A stretch of DNA of 64,000 nt from Variovorax sp. PAMC 28711. Its GTDB lineage: Bacteria; Pseudomonadota; Gammaproteobacteria; Burkholderiales; Burkholderiaceae_C. This document shows, piece after piece, positions 44,924-53,827 of this stretch. The translations under genes and the position numbers were made by a program. The stretch is taken from the NCBI RefSeq assembly GCF_001577265.1, contig NZ_CP014517.1, forward strand, positions 1 to 64,000, read 5' to 3'. The notes under the pieces are model-generated. The model was not told the DNA's origin. It was given only the letters and a program-made list of their open reading frames with translations, and searched no databases. How positions within the stretch are numbered: the first letter of the stretch is position 1; each line of letters starts with the position of its first letter.

Positions 44924-45327
44924 GGCGTGTCTCCTTTCCCGCGCGCGAGGTCGATCGTGCGGAAGATGAAGCGCACGACGGCGCGCAGCAGCTTCGGCCA
45001 GTCATCGCCGACTGCGCCCACGATTAGGGCGACCGGCGTGATGAGCACCCGCTCGGTGACGCTGCTGTAGTAGCTGCTCCCCATGCTCGCCAAGCTCACA
45101 GTGATGAGCACCGCCAAGCCGGCCACGCGCAGGAAATACCAGACCGCGATCAGCCGCGTGGTCTTGTCCCGACGCTTGAGCGCGAAGGACGCTCCGATCA
45201 CCGACGCCAGCACGATGACGATGTAGGGGCCGACCACCGCCGCCACGTCGGGTGCGTAGAAAAGGCCGGCGAGGAAGATGCCGAACCCGACGGCATCAGT
45301 GACCGCGCGGTCGTTCATGTTGCCCAT
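44920..45327 (-). CDS. Phage membrane protein, about 135 residues
   Basis: Membrane protein with hydrophobic stretches near residues 10-50 (AVGFGIFLAGLFYAPDVAAV, PYIVIVLASVIGASFAL), 65-85 and 95-110, and a basic C-terminus. It overlaps the next gene by four bases (ATGA) and starts at 45327 or 45318. Position in the lysis cassette suggests a role in lysis; spanins are not evident. Confidence 0.55.
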   Translation of the reverse strand: MGNMNDRAVTDAVGFGIFLAGLFYAPDVAAVVGPYIVIVLASVIGASFALKRRDKTTRLIAVWYFLRVAGLAVLITVSLASMGSSYYSSVTERVLITPVALIVGAVGDDWPKLLRAVVRFIFRTIDLARGKGDTP

Positions 45328-45335
45328 CCCGGCCC

Positions 45336-46066
45336 TTAGAGCTTGAAGCACCCGAGAAGGGCGATCGTGTTGGGCGCCGATTCCCCTGTGATCGTCGGGG
45401 TGAAATTGCCCGAGTAGCCGATCCGGATCGTCCCCGCGCCCGGCGCGGTCTTGCTGAACGTCGAACTACCCACTGAAGATTGCACCTCCGACCGAAAGCG
45501 GGCTGGCTTGAGCCATCGTTCCAGAGGTAGCCACTCCCGCCGCCATCCCATCCGATCGGAAGTTTGTGCTGGTGGTCCTGGGTGGTCGTCGCGTACTTCG
45601 TGCCACTGACAAACGAGGTTCCTGCGACGCGCGGCACGCGGGTCGCGCATGTCGAACACGGTCAGCCGTTTGTTCGCCGCCCAGTCAATAGCAGCGCTTG
45701 CGCCGCGCACGCTCGCCGCGCCGGCAGATGTGAGGATCGGCAGTAAGGCGTCTGTGTTTCCGCCCACCAAGCGGTGTAAAGGTCGAGCGTGTCGACGTTC
45801 GCGCGCGTGGCGCCGCTGCCGATGTTGCCGATGGTGCCGCCATTCGCCGCAACCCAGCCGGCAGGGGCGGCCGCGCGCATGACGAGCTTGAAATCTCCAG
45901 TAGTGGCCAGCGGAGCGGTGAACCCCACGTTGTCGCGCAGCTGGGCGATGAACGACGCCAGCAAGTTCATGTTGTTGTCGATCGTCGCGGGCGCGTCGAC
46001 GGCCCCGTCGGCTGCGTTGGCGCCAGCCGTTTGGCTGAGCGCCGCGAGATTTGAGTAGAGGGGCAT
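45336..46066 (-). pseudogene. Phage tail collar/fibre protein, broken by several frameshifts
   Basis: Pieces of one tail-collar-type protein appear in three frames. The ATG at 46066 gives MPLYSNLAALSQTAGANAAD and a tail-fibre-like stretch to about 45790 (LVMRAAAPAGWVAANGGTIG). The second frame gives DALLPILTSAGAASVRGASA and KRLTVFDMR. The third gives AGTSFVSGTKYATTTQDHQH. The second frame returns for GTIRIGYSGNFTPTITGESA and the end ALLGCFKL. At least three indels are needed. It would be a receptor-binding or fibre component; either a real prophage pseudogene or a cluster of sequence errors. Confidence 0.65.
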
Positions 46067-46088
46067 GGTGAGCCTTTAGAATTTGTGG

Positions 46089-46175
46089 ATGAACTGGAAC
46101 TTCGACCCGATCACGCTGGGCTGGCTCGCATCGGTGGCGGTGGTGGCGGTCATCCAGTCATTCCGCCGAAAGTAG
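46089..46175 (+). CDS. Possible 28-residue single-membrane-span peptide
   Basis: Short plus-strand frame, MNWNFDPITLGWLASVAVVA then VIQSFRRK, with one hydrophobic segment and a positively charged end, as in small membrane anchors. It lies between the tail-collar and 720-residue genes, on the opposite strand, overlapping the latter's end. There is no good ribosome site. Low-confidence candidate. Confidence 0.2.
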   Translation: MNWNFDPITLGWLASVAVVAVIQSFRRK

Positions 46176-48317
46176 GCCGCCGCTCATCGCGAGGCCGGGC
46201 AACAGAAGTGGGTTGCTCACCGGGCGCGCTGCCGGCGCAGCCAGCAAACCAGGCAGCACCTTCTGCGCGGCGCGCTGGCTCACACTGAGATTGATGCCCT
46301 GCAGCGGATCGATGATTGCGGCGCGGCCGAATGGGATCTTTCCGGCGATGCCGTTGAGCATGTCCATACCCCGACCGAGCAGGAGCGCCCCGCTGTTGCT
46401 GTTGTTCACTGCCGAGCCGATCGGTTGCGACTGCATCAGGCTCGCCACGCGGCCCGCGGCCTTGAACTGCGCCACTTCCTCGGGCGAGAAGAACAGCCGC
46501 AGCTTGTCGTCGCCGATATTCTTGAGCGCGGCGTTCAGCGCCGATTGCGACACCTTCCCGGTCTCGTCGGCCGAGCCGCTCAGGGCCTGCTTCTTGATGT
46601 GCGTGGCCAGGGCGTCGCGAATCGTCGCCATCCCTTGCGGCCCAACCTCTTGCGCGACAGAGCGCGCGTCGTTGAGCGTGCCGTTCAGGATGAAGGACTG
46701 CGCGAGCTTTTCCGGGTCCGCGGTGCGCGCGTCGCCGAGCGCGGTGCGCACGAGGGGCGTGCTCTCGGCGTAGCCATACTTGGCAGCCGTCGCGCGGCGC
46801 GCGGTGTCGATCGCGTTGATCGCCGAAGCCGGCTGCCCGTCAGCCTGACGCATGGCAGACGCGAGGCCCGCGGTCACCGGCGCGGTGCCGAAGTCGATGC
46901 CACCCGGGTTCGTGATCGGCCGCATCGGCGCCGAGTCGAGGCCCTTGATCGCCGCGCGCGCCGCCGCCGCTTCGTTGCCGCCCTTCGCGAGCTCGCCCGA
47001 GAGCAGCGAGCGCAGGTTCTTGTAATGCTGAGGGGTGAACGGCTGCGCGCCGGTCTGGAACGCACCCATGTAGTCGGTGACCTGCTTCGGCAGGTAGCCG
47101 GTCAGCGCTTCGTCGGAGACGCTGGCCATCGCGGCGTGCAGCGGTTCGTTCGAGATCGGCGCTTTGTAGCCCGGCATCGCCTTTGCAGCGTCCCACGCGG
47201 TCTGTTCGGCGTTCTGCAGGCCGCCGTAGGTGCCGGCGATGCGATCGCGCACGACCTGCCCGGCGGCGATCGGCGCCGTTTCGGTGCGGCCGCCCAGGTC
47301 GTTGAGCCGCCCGATCAGCGTCGAGTTGTTCCGGTTCTGCATCAGCGGCAAGCCGTGCAGTTCGCCGTCGGCGCTGTTGGCCGCCATCTTTGCGAGGTTC
47401 TGTTCGCGCGTGATCTGCACCGGGTTCTGCGACAGCATCCCGCGCGTCGGCGTTGCGCCCACAGTGCGGAAGTCGGCGAGGCGGGACACAGCGGCCGGGT
47501 CGAGATCCTTGCCGGCCTGAAGCGACGATGCGAGCTCGGCGCGCAGCGACTGACGAACCTGCGCCGGCAACTGGTTGTAATCGGTGCCGGCCTGCTGCAG
47601 CACCGACGTGAGCTTGATGTCGAGATCCTCGGGAGACATGGGGCGCAGACTGCCCAGCATGCCGCGGCCGGATGCCAGGATGCTTGCGCCTACGCTCGGC
47701 ACAGCAGCCCCCGCCACGCCGCCGAGCAATGCCGCGCCCGCCTGTTGCCACTGGCCGCCGCCGGCTTCACGCGATGCGCCACCGGCCAAGCCCGCGCCGG
47801 CCGCGCCGGCCAGTTGCTGGGCAGGATTCGCAGCGAGGCCGCGCAAGAGATTTGCGCCGGTCGTGGTGGCAGCGCCAGCCGCAGAGCCCGCGGCGCCGGC
47901 CATGCCGCCCGCACCGGCCACCAGCCGGGATGCGTCGCCGATCACGCGCTCCGTCGAGTTCTGCGGCGATGGCAGGCCCATAGCGTCGGCCGCCTGCGTT
48001 GCGAGTGCACCCAGCGGCTTCGTGCGGCCCGTCATGCCGGTGAGGCGGTCGGTGATGTAGCGCAGGGGTTCGGTGACGACCTGGGCGGTGTTCGCGATGC
48101 CTTCCATGCCGTAGCGTGCGGTGAGCCCGAGCTGGCGGGGCACGTCGTTGAGCGCGCGACCGGCGGAGACTGCGGTCGACGGTGCGGTCGCGGCTGGAGC
48201 CTCGCCACCCGCGATCTGCCCCTGCAGCATCTGGAACGCCTGTTCCTGCGTAGCGCCCTCGGGCGCGCCCACTTCGTAGCTCTTGCCGTCTGGTGCGGTG
48301 AATTCGAAGGTTGGCAT
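46158..48317 (-). CDS. Phage virion/ejection-type protein, 719 residues
   Basis: Large Ala/Gly-rich protein. The N-terminus (PTFEFTAPDGKSYEVGAPEG, EQAFQMLQGQ) matches the short domain often found at the start of phage internal-virion proteins. A long Ala/Gly hydrophobic tract (residues about 125-205) follows, then helical regions. Position after tail genes and before lysis genes, plus the hydrophobic Gly/Ala tract, suggests a DNA-ejection (gp16/gp20-like) protein that enters the host envelope. That is inference. The ATG at 48317 overlaps the preceding stop. Confidence 0.65.
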   Translation of the reverse strand: MPTFEFTAPDGKSYEVGAPEGATQEQAFQMLQGQIAGGEAPAATAPSTAVSAGRALNDVPRQLGLTARYGMEGIANTAQVVTEPLRYITDRLTGMTGRTKPLGALATQAADAMGLPSPQNSTERVIGDASRLVAGAGGMAGAAGSAAGAATTTGANLLRGLAANPAQQLAGAAGAGLAGGASREAGGGQWQQAGAALLGGVAGAAVPSVGASILASGRGMLGSLRPMSPEDLDIKLTSVLQQAGTDYNQLPAQVRQSLRAELASSLQAGKDLDPAAVSRLADFRTVGATPTRGMLSQNPVQITREQNLAKMAANSADGELHGLPLMQNRNNSTLIGRLNDLGGRTETAPIAAGQVVRDRIAGTYGGLQNAEQTAWDAAKAMPGYKAPISNEPLHAAMASVSDEALTGYLPKQVTDYMGAFQTGAQPFTPQHYKNLRSLLSGELAKGGNEAAAARAAIKGLDSAPMRPITNPGGIDFGTAPVTAGLASAMRQADGQPASAINAIDTARRATAAKYGYAESTPLVRTALGDARTADPEKLAQSFILNGTLNDARSVAQEVGPQGMATIRDALATHIKKQALSGSADETGKVSQSALNAALKNIGDDKLRLFFSPEEVAQFKAAGRVASLMQSQPIGSAVNNSNSGALLLGRGMDMLNGIAGKIPFGRAAIIDPLQGINLSVSQRAAQKVLPGLLAAPAARPVSNPLLLPGLAMSGGLLSAE

Positions 48318-49972
48318 CACTTCACCTTCACAGACCAGCCCGAAGGCAGCGGGGCAAAAGTGCCCGACGCACCGCCAGAGCTTTCAGCGGGGCCGCCGTT
48401 CAAGTTGGCGTACTTGCCTTGCAGCCGCTTCACTTCCTGTGCCGCGGCCAGGCGCTGCGCAACCGGGATCGAACGATCTGCCGCGCGGCCTGCCTGCAGC
48501 TTGTATTCGAGGCGGTCGCCGTCGGACTGCGGGCCTTCCATGCGCGGCACGTTGTTCACCAGATCGCCGGCCACGATGTCGAGCTGCGCCGAAATCTCTG
48601 CGCCCTTGTTGCTCTGGCCGACGAGGTTCATGCCCTTGTCCAGCAGCTCGCCGACGCCGCTGGCGGTCGGACCCTGTTTGAGCAGCGTGATGGCGCGGTC
48701 GGCGGCGGCGATCATCTGACCCGCCGACTTCACCTTCTTCTGTCCTTCGGTGTCGCGCACCACATCGGCGGCGGCAGTGCCTTCGGCGGTCTTCATCTGC
48801 GCGGCCTGCTGCGCTTTCTCGGCCGGCGAGAACTCGAGGCCGCCACCAGACACACCAGCAGTGGCCGGTGCCGCAGCCGGCAGGCGGCCGATGACCGGCG
48901 CAGCAGGGGCAGCGGCGCCGCCGTACCGAGCCAGCTGGTCGGTGGTCGTGGCGATGTGCTCCTGCAGCATCGACCGGTCTTGCGGCGTCAGGAACTTGGC
49001 CTTTGCTGGGTCTACGAGGTCGCGCTGTGCCGCAGCAATTTCGCGGCGCGCGGCGTCCGGGTTGAAACCCATGTCGGTGCGCGTGCCAGCGGCCATCGCG
49101 GCTTCCGAAGTGTTCGTCGGGCCGGCGCGGCCGATCAGCGGTGCAGGCGTTGCGCCACCGGCGGGCGGTGCAAGGCCGATCTCCTGCGCTTGCGACTGGC
49201 CGCCCATGCGGCCGCCATCCATGATGGTCGGGCGTCCAGGGGTAGCCTGCGCCCGGATGAGCGCGTCCTGCGCGGCATATGCGCCGGCCGTTCCCAGCGC
49301 GCCCTGCGGCGCCTGGATGCGCACGCCACCGGGGGCGGAGGGGTCAGGCAGCACCAGCGTGCTGACGCCGTTCGCGGACTGCTTCAGGCCCGGCAGGAAA
49401 CCGGGCTGCACGCGGTTCGCGTCGTAGGCATAGCCGTCGTTCGTCTTCATGTCCGGCCGGCCAGCCTTGAAGAGCATGTCGGCGATGCCCTTGCCGCCGT
49501 TGCTCATGTAATCGGCGACCAGCGCGTCGGCCGGAATGTTGAACTGCTTTGACCACTCGGCGAACTTGCCCTGCGGCGGCGGCGGATCGTTCGGACCCTT
49601 GCCGACGGCGGCGTGCAGCACCGCACCAGGTGCGACGGGCTCGCCTGCGGTGGGCGATGCGCCAGCACCAGGTGCACCAGCAGCGACCGGCGCCGTGGCC
49701 CCTGCCCCGCCCATGTAGTACTGGTCCATCTGCTGCTGCCGCGCGAGCGCCGCGCTGCGTTGCGCCGCCTGCGACTTGTTCTCGTCGACCTGCGATTGCA
49801 GCAACGAGTTCTGCAGGCGCTGGTGCTTGTTCGCCGCCACGTTGCCGACGCCGCGCGCGAGCGATGCGCCAAAGCCGGCCGCGTTCGGGTCGGTGGTTGG
49901 GCCGCCCGCTGCGAGCAGGCCGAGACCGAGCGCCGCTTCGTCGGAGGACAAAAAATCGAGGAGTGAGGCCAT
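48317..49972 (-). CDS. Phage virion-associated protein, 551 residues
   Basis: Begins MASLLDFLSSDEAALGLGLL, followed by a hydrophobic Gly-rich stretch, a Gln/Lys coiled region (HQRLQNSLLQSQVDENKSQA), a Pro/Ala/Gly-rich middle and a helical C-terminus (RSIPVAQRLAAAQEVKRLQG). No enzymatic motif is recognised. It lies in the series of Ala/Gly-rich structural proteins between gp10-like and lysis genes, where podoviruses encode ejection proteins. Confidence 0.6.
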   Translation of the reverse strand: MASLLDFLSSDEAALGLGLLAAGGPTTDPNAAGFGASLARGVGNVAANKHQRLQNSLLQSQVDENKSQAAQRSAALARQQQMDQYYMGGAGATAPVAAGAPGAGASPTAGEPVAPGAVLHAAVGKGPNDPPPPQGKFAEWSKQFNIPADALVADYMSNGGKGIADMLFKAGRPDMKTNDGYAYDANRVQPGFLPGLKQSANGVSTLVLPDPSAPGGVRIQAPQGALGTAGAYAAQDALIRAQATPGRPTIMDGGRMGGQSQAQEIGLAPPAGGATPAPLIGRAGPTNTSEAAMAAGTRTDMGFNPDAARREIAAAQRDLVDPAKAKFLTPQDRSMLQEHIATTTDQLARYGGAAAPAAPVIGRLPAAAPATAGVSGGGLEFSPAEKAQQAAQMKTAEGTAAADVVRDTEGQKKVKSAGQMIAAADRAITLLKQGPTASGVGELLDKGMNLVGQSNKGAEISAQLDIVAGDLVNNVPRMEGPQSDGDRLEYKLQAGRAADRSIPVAQRLAAAQEVKRLQGKYANLNGGPAESSGGASGTFAPLPSGWSVKVK

Positions 49973-49981
49973 GTCGTTTCC

Positions 49982-50812
49982 TTACCAGGCGGGGCCGCCG
50001 CCACCGCTGCCATCAGATGCGGCCGAGCCGCCCGTGCTGCCGTTGCCGCCGTCGGCCGCACCGAAGCCTCCGTAGCCACCGCCGAGCAGGCCGCCACCAA
50101 CTGAAGCGCCGCGGCCGTACTTGTTCATCGGGTCGGCGCCGCCGTAGGCGAAGTACTCCGACATGTCCTTGTAGGCTTGCGTGCCCGGCTTTGGCATGTC
50201 CATGCCGTACTTAAACGACCCGTAGGAACCCACGCTGTCCCATGGCGTTTCTGGGGTCTTCGGGAACATCTGCGCCATCAAAGCTTCGGCGTCGCCGCCG
50301 GTGTTGTTCCAGTTGGAAACGATCGGGCGGTTGTCGCCTTGCTGCGTGAACTTCGGCGCCTCTGGCTCCAACTGCTTGATCGAGGTCGCCTCTGCGACTG
50401 GTGCTTGCGCGCTCAACAGGCCGAGCAGCCCGCCACTCCCGCCGCCACCGGTGCCATTCCCGGCACCGTTGAAGTTGTAGGCGTTGGGCTTGGCGAGCGG
50501 CGCCAGCTTGTTGTAGCCAAGCGGCTGGTTGCTGATCTGGCCAAGCAAGTCGGGCACCAGCGCGCGCGCGTACTGGCTCAGGCCGTAGCTGTTGTCATAC
50601 GCCGCGGTCTGCCGAGCACTGAACGGGTTCTTCTGATACTGGTTCTGCAGGTTCTGGCCCTGCTCGATGTTGGACATCAGCCACGGCGTGGCGGGAGCCC
50701 AAGGCGTCTTGGTCTGCGTCTGCTGCTGCGCGCCGGCGCCGCCGTTCTTGTCGCTGCTCAGTGCCGAGCCGACCAGGCCGACGGCCGCGCCGCCCACTGC
50801 TGCCCAGCTCAC
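49982..50812 (-). CDS. Phage Gly-rich virion protein, 276 residues
   Basis: Starts MSWAAVGGAAVGLVGSALSS, an amphipathic Gly/Ala helix typical of phage internal proteins. It continues with Gln/Asn-rich sequence and ends in a Gly/Ser-rich low-complexity tail (GGGLLGGGYGGFGAADGGNG and GGGGPAW). Its start overlaps the stop of the cupin-like gene. Probably a virion internal or ejection protein by position and composition. Confidence 0.55.
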   Translation of the reverse strand: MSWAAVGGAAVGLVGSALSSDKNGGAGAQQQTQTKTPWAPATPWLMSNIEQGQNLQNQYQKNPFSARQTAAYDNSYGLSQYARALVPDLLGQISNQPLGYNKLAPLAKPNAYNFNGAGNGTGGGGSGGLLGLLSAQAPVAEATSIKQLEPEAPKFTQQGDNRPIVSNWNNTGGDAEALMAQMFPKTPETPWDSVGSYGSFKYGMDMPKPGTQAYKDMSEYFAYGGADPMNKYGRGASVGGGLLGGGYGGFGAADGGNGSTGGSAASDGSGGGGPAW

Positions 50813-51318
50813 GATTGCACCTCGAGTGCGGATTCGATGCGTGCCATGTCGGCCTCCGTTTGCTTGGTGAAGTTGAGGTAGTCGGCCGGCGTCTGCGCGA
50901 TGAACTGCGCTTCGATGCGGGCGAGATCGGTTTCGGTGGTGTTGTGGAAGCAGGTCCAGACCGCGTCTTCCAGCACAACCGCCACGCGGCGCGCGCCAGG
51001 CGGGGCGACGATGTGGAATCCAGCCGAGACCTCGCGCACGGTGCCGTCGTCGAGGTAGAGCGCCATGCGGCCCTTCGAGAGGATCGACAGGTTCTCGAAT
51101 TTGTGCACCTTGCTCGTCACGAGCGTGCCCTTCGGCGCGCGCATTTCCCGCGCGTAGATGCCGGGCGCGTAGTGGTGATGGGTCGTGATGCCAGCGGCGG
51201 CCGGGTCTGCGTTGCCAGCGGCGCGCATGGCCTCTTCGAGCGCGTCGATCCTGGCGTCGCGGTCGGGACCGCCGAGCGACAGCACAGGAGCATCAGGGAC
51301 TGCGTACAGCGTGCTCAT
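50809..51318 (-). CDS. Phage protein with cupin-like core, 169 residues
   Basis: The centre reads as a small beta-barrel (APKGTLVTSKVHKFENLSIL, GRMALYLDDGTVREVSAGFH, PPGARRVAVVLEDAVWTCFH), like cupin-fold phage proteins. Histidines sit where a metal site might be. The C-terminal helix is acidic. It overlaps both neighbours by four bases, so it belongs to the structural operon; its role is unknown. Confidence 0.55.
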   Translation of the reverse strand: MSTLYAVPDAPVLSLGGPDRDARIDALEEAMRAAGNADPAAAGITTHHHYAPGIYAREMRAPKGTLVTSKVHKFENLSILSKGRMALYLDDGTVREVSAGFHIVAPPGARRVAVVLEDAVWTCFHNTTETDLARIEAQFIAQTPADYLNFTKQTEADMARIESALEVQS

Positions 51319-52007
51319 GCCCACCAGCTCCCGCTTCCGCCACCGCTGCCACTCGCTGGGGCGCTACCGGAGGAACCGCCTCCGCCCCCGTTCCACCAGT
51401 TCATCGCCGACTGACCAAGCTGCGCGCCGCCGAGCGCCGACGTGACAGGATTGCTGGTGGTGCCGACCGTGCCGCTGCTCGTGGTCGACCCGAACCCGTT
51501 GGCAATCCCGTTCGATGCGTTCTGAAACTGATTCCAGTAGTTGAGCGGCGTGTTCTGCTGCGAGGTGCTGTTGTTCACATCGGCCGCGTTGTAGCCGCCG
51601 AGCGTGCCCACCAGACCCATGCCGACCTGCAGATTGTTCATGTTCTGCGTGTACGCATCGTTGTAGACGTTGCGGTCGAAAGTCTGCTCGTACTGGCGCG
51701 AGTTCTCGTTGAGATTGTTCTGCCACTGGTACATGCCCTGCTGCTGCGTGTAGTCGTTGAACCGCAGCTTCGACGACATGTCGCCCAGATTGCCCTGCAG
51801 CTGGTTCTGAGACGCACGGGTCATCTCGTCCACGCCAGAGTTGCCGAATGAACCACTGCGCAGCATCGCCGCGTTCATCGCAGGCGCCGCGGTCTGGTTG
51901 TAGTTCTGCACCATGTCCTTCGACGACGAGTCGATGATCTGCTGCAGGTACGGGTTGTTGCCGCCCAGAAAGGGGTTGCCGAGTCCGAAATTTGAAAGGT
52001 CTGCCAT
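51315..52007 (-). CDS. Phage virion protein, Asn/Gln/Gly-rich, 230 residues
   Basis: Begins MADLSNFGLGNPFLGGNNPY and has a helical middle (MTRASQNQLQGNLGDMSSKL, YQWQNNLNENSRQYEQTFDR) and a Gly/Ser-rich end (NWWNGGGGGSSGSAP). Composition resembles podovirus gp7/gp14-type injection proteins. No homologue family is claimed. Its stop overlaps the next start. Confidence 0.55.
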   Translation of the reverse strand: MADLSNFGLGNPFLGGNNPYLQQIIDSSSKDMVQNYNQTAAPAMNAAMLRSGSFGNSGVDEMTRASQNQLQGNLGDMSSKLRFNDYTQQQGMYQWQNNLNENSRQYEQTFDRNVYNDAYTQNMNNLQVGMGLVGTLGGYNAADVNNSTSQQNTPLNYWNQFQNASNGIANGFGSTTSSGTVGTTSNPVTSALGGAQLGQSAMNWWNGGGGGSSGSAPASGSGGGSGSWWA

Positions 52008-52043
52008 GTGGGCTCCAGCGCTTCGCAGCGTTTGGTGAGGGGG

Positions 52044-52364
52044 TTAGGTTCCGGTGAGCTCCCGGCACTGCACGAACGTTCCGGGCGTACCCGAGACGAC
52101 GCACCGCCAGCCGGCGATCGTGTATTGGTTGCCGACCGTGCCAAGCACCGCCGGCGCGCTGTTGCGCACGAAGTCGCCGCGCGCCCACGACCCGGTGGTC
52201 GGCGCCGAGATCGCGGCGTTGTCGATCGCGACCAGCCGGCCATCGGCGAGCTGGTTCACTTTCATCGACACGGCTTGCAGGATCGCCTGCATCTGCTGCA
52301 CGAGCGACCGCTCGAAGGCGGTGGTCGGGTTGGACGGCAGCGCCGGTTTTTCAAGCAGCCTCAT
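52044..52364 (-). CDS. Phage hypothetical protein, 106 residues
   Basis: A short N-terminal coiled helix (FERSLVQQMQAILQAVSMKV) is followed by a beta-rich C-terminus (APTTGSWARGDFVRNSAPAV, TIAGWRCVVSGTPGTFVQCR) resembling the terminal module seen on phage fibre and neck proteins. It overlaps the gp10-like stop by four bases. Possibly a tail-needle or fibre accessory protein. Confidence 0.55.
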   Translation of the reverse strand: MRLLEKPALPSNPTTAFERSLVQQMQAILQAVSMKVNQLADGRLVAIDNAAISAPTTGSWARGDFVRNSAPAVLGTVGNQYTIAGWRCVVSGTPGTFVQCRELTGT

Positions 52365-53827
52365 CGCCCGCCCACCTGTTTCAGCGGCAAGTCGTAGCCG
52401 GTCTCCTGGTGGTCGCCCGTGAAGTCGAAGCGCACGCGGTGATAGCGCGCGCTCTGGTAGAGGTCGAACTTCCCTTCGTTGCGCGGGCACACCGCGCCGG
52501 CGACGAGCGGCTCGCCCTCGTTCATGGCGTAGAAGCCGGTGGCGTTCGCACTGTCAGGCACGCGCGAGAAGCGCACACGCGCCTGCTCGATCATGGTCAC
52601 GGCTGCGTCGTCGCCGATGTCGCTGGTGGTGAAACTGGACGCGCCCGTGGCGCCGTTCATTGCGACCAGCTGGTTCGAGGCGTTGAAGTAGGAAGGCGTC
52701 TGGCCGCCCGAGGCCCAGTACTGCGAGTCGAAAGGGATGTTCGGCAGCGCGTCGATGGTCGCGGCATAGGCGTTCAGGCCGTCGATGGTCACGCCCGGCG
52801 CGATGTAGTTCAGCGGAGCCTGGATCACGACGTCGGAGACGCCCCATTCCTTCTTGCCGACGTGATAGACCAGGCACGCATCGCATGCACCGGTCGACGT
52901 CAGCGACGGATAGTTCACGCGCACCAGGTTGTTCTGCTTGTCGTAGACCACCTTGGTGCGGTAGCGGTAGGTCGGGCTGGAGTTGTCGAGGAACCACTGC
53001 CGCGTGACGCCATCGCCGACAGGCTCGGGCCGCGTGCCGTCGAAGATCCAGAAGTTGTCGTTGCCGACGATGAAGTGCCGGCCGCCGATGTCGCAGACCG
53101 CTTCTTGGCCCACCGCACCGGCCTCGCCGCCGGGAACGAGGTTCCACTGCCAGACCACACCGCCGGCGCCCGCGAACACGCCGAGGAAGATCGCGCGCTG
53201 CTTGTAGGCAACCACGTAGTCGCCCAGCGTCTGCGCGGCCTGGATGGCGCCCTCGATCGCGATCAAGCGGCCGGTCTGCGCGGAGGTGGCGACGCTCGGC
53301 GTCCAGTTGGTCTGATCGCTCTGCGCGCAGCACCACCAGCGATCGGGGGACGGGCCGTAGGTGCCCTCGTTCGTGCTGAACGCGATCACGAAGTTGTTCG
53401 AGGCGCTGACGACGATCTTTGCCTTCGGCGCGCCTGCGATGGCGGCGAACGCGCCCGATGCGCTGCTCTGCATGGGGTCGGCGAGGTTTGTAGCGACGGT
53501 GGTGTCGCCGAACTGCGCGAAGCTCCAGCGCGATTCACTCGATCCGGTATAGGCGACGCCACCCGCGCTGCGATCGGTCCAGGCGGCCGACAGCAGCTCA
53601 TAGAGGCGCGTCTGTGTGCCAGCGAACACCCGGCGCGAGCCATCAAGGCGCGTAGCCACCACGGCGCCACGAGCTTCGGCGGCCAGCGCAGGAGCATTCA
53701 CCGCCACCGGTGACGGCGCGCCCTTGTAGCCCGCAGCAAACGGGATGACGTTCGAACACGCGGTCAGGATGCCGGGCGTGGTCGGATCGCTGTCTGGCGA
53801 AAACCCCCGGATCGGATTCATGGTCAT
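52361..53827 (-). CDS. Phage packaged-DNA stabilisation protein, P22 gp10-like
   Basis: 488-residue beta-rich protein beginning MTMNPIRGFSPDSDPTTPGI. Repeated strands (NNFVIAFSTNEGTYGPSPDR, RHFIVGNDNFWIFDGTRPEP, KKEWGVSDVVIQAPLNYIAP) indicate a beta-propeller. Its position after the gp4-like adaptor and its length match the gp10 family that plugs the portal and carries the tail. It overlaps its neighbours by four bases. Family placement is by context and fold impression. Confidence 0.6.
   Translation of the reverse strand: MTMNPIRGFSPDSDPTTPGILTACSNVIPFAAGYKGAPSPVAVNAPALAAEARGAVVATRLDGSRRVFAGTQTRLYELLSAAWTDRSAGGVAYTGSSESRWSFAQFGDTTVATNLADPMQSSASGAFAAIAGAPKAKIVVSASNNFVIAFSTNEGTYGPSPDRWWCCAQSDQTNWTPSVATSAQTGRLIAIEGAIQAAQTLGDYVVAYKQRAIFLGVFAGAGGVVWQWNLVPGGEAGAVGQEAVCDIGGRHFIVGNDNFWIFDGTRPEPVGDGVTRQWFLDNSSPTYRYRTKVVYDKQNNLVRVNYPSLTSTGACDACLVYHVGKKEWGVSDVVIQAPLNYIAPGVTIDGLNAYAATIDALPNIPFDSQYWASGGQTPSYFNASNQLVAMNGATGASSFTTSDIGDDAAVTMIEQARVRFSRVPDSANATGFYAMNEGEPLVAGAVCPRNEGKFDLYQSARYHRVRFDFTGDHQETGYDLPLKQVGGR

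Noticed and set aside
46425..48719. A 764-codon plus-strand frame in the prophage
   Set aside because: Opposes two coupled structural genes and has Arg-rich nonsense composition.
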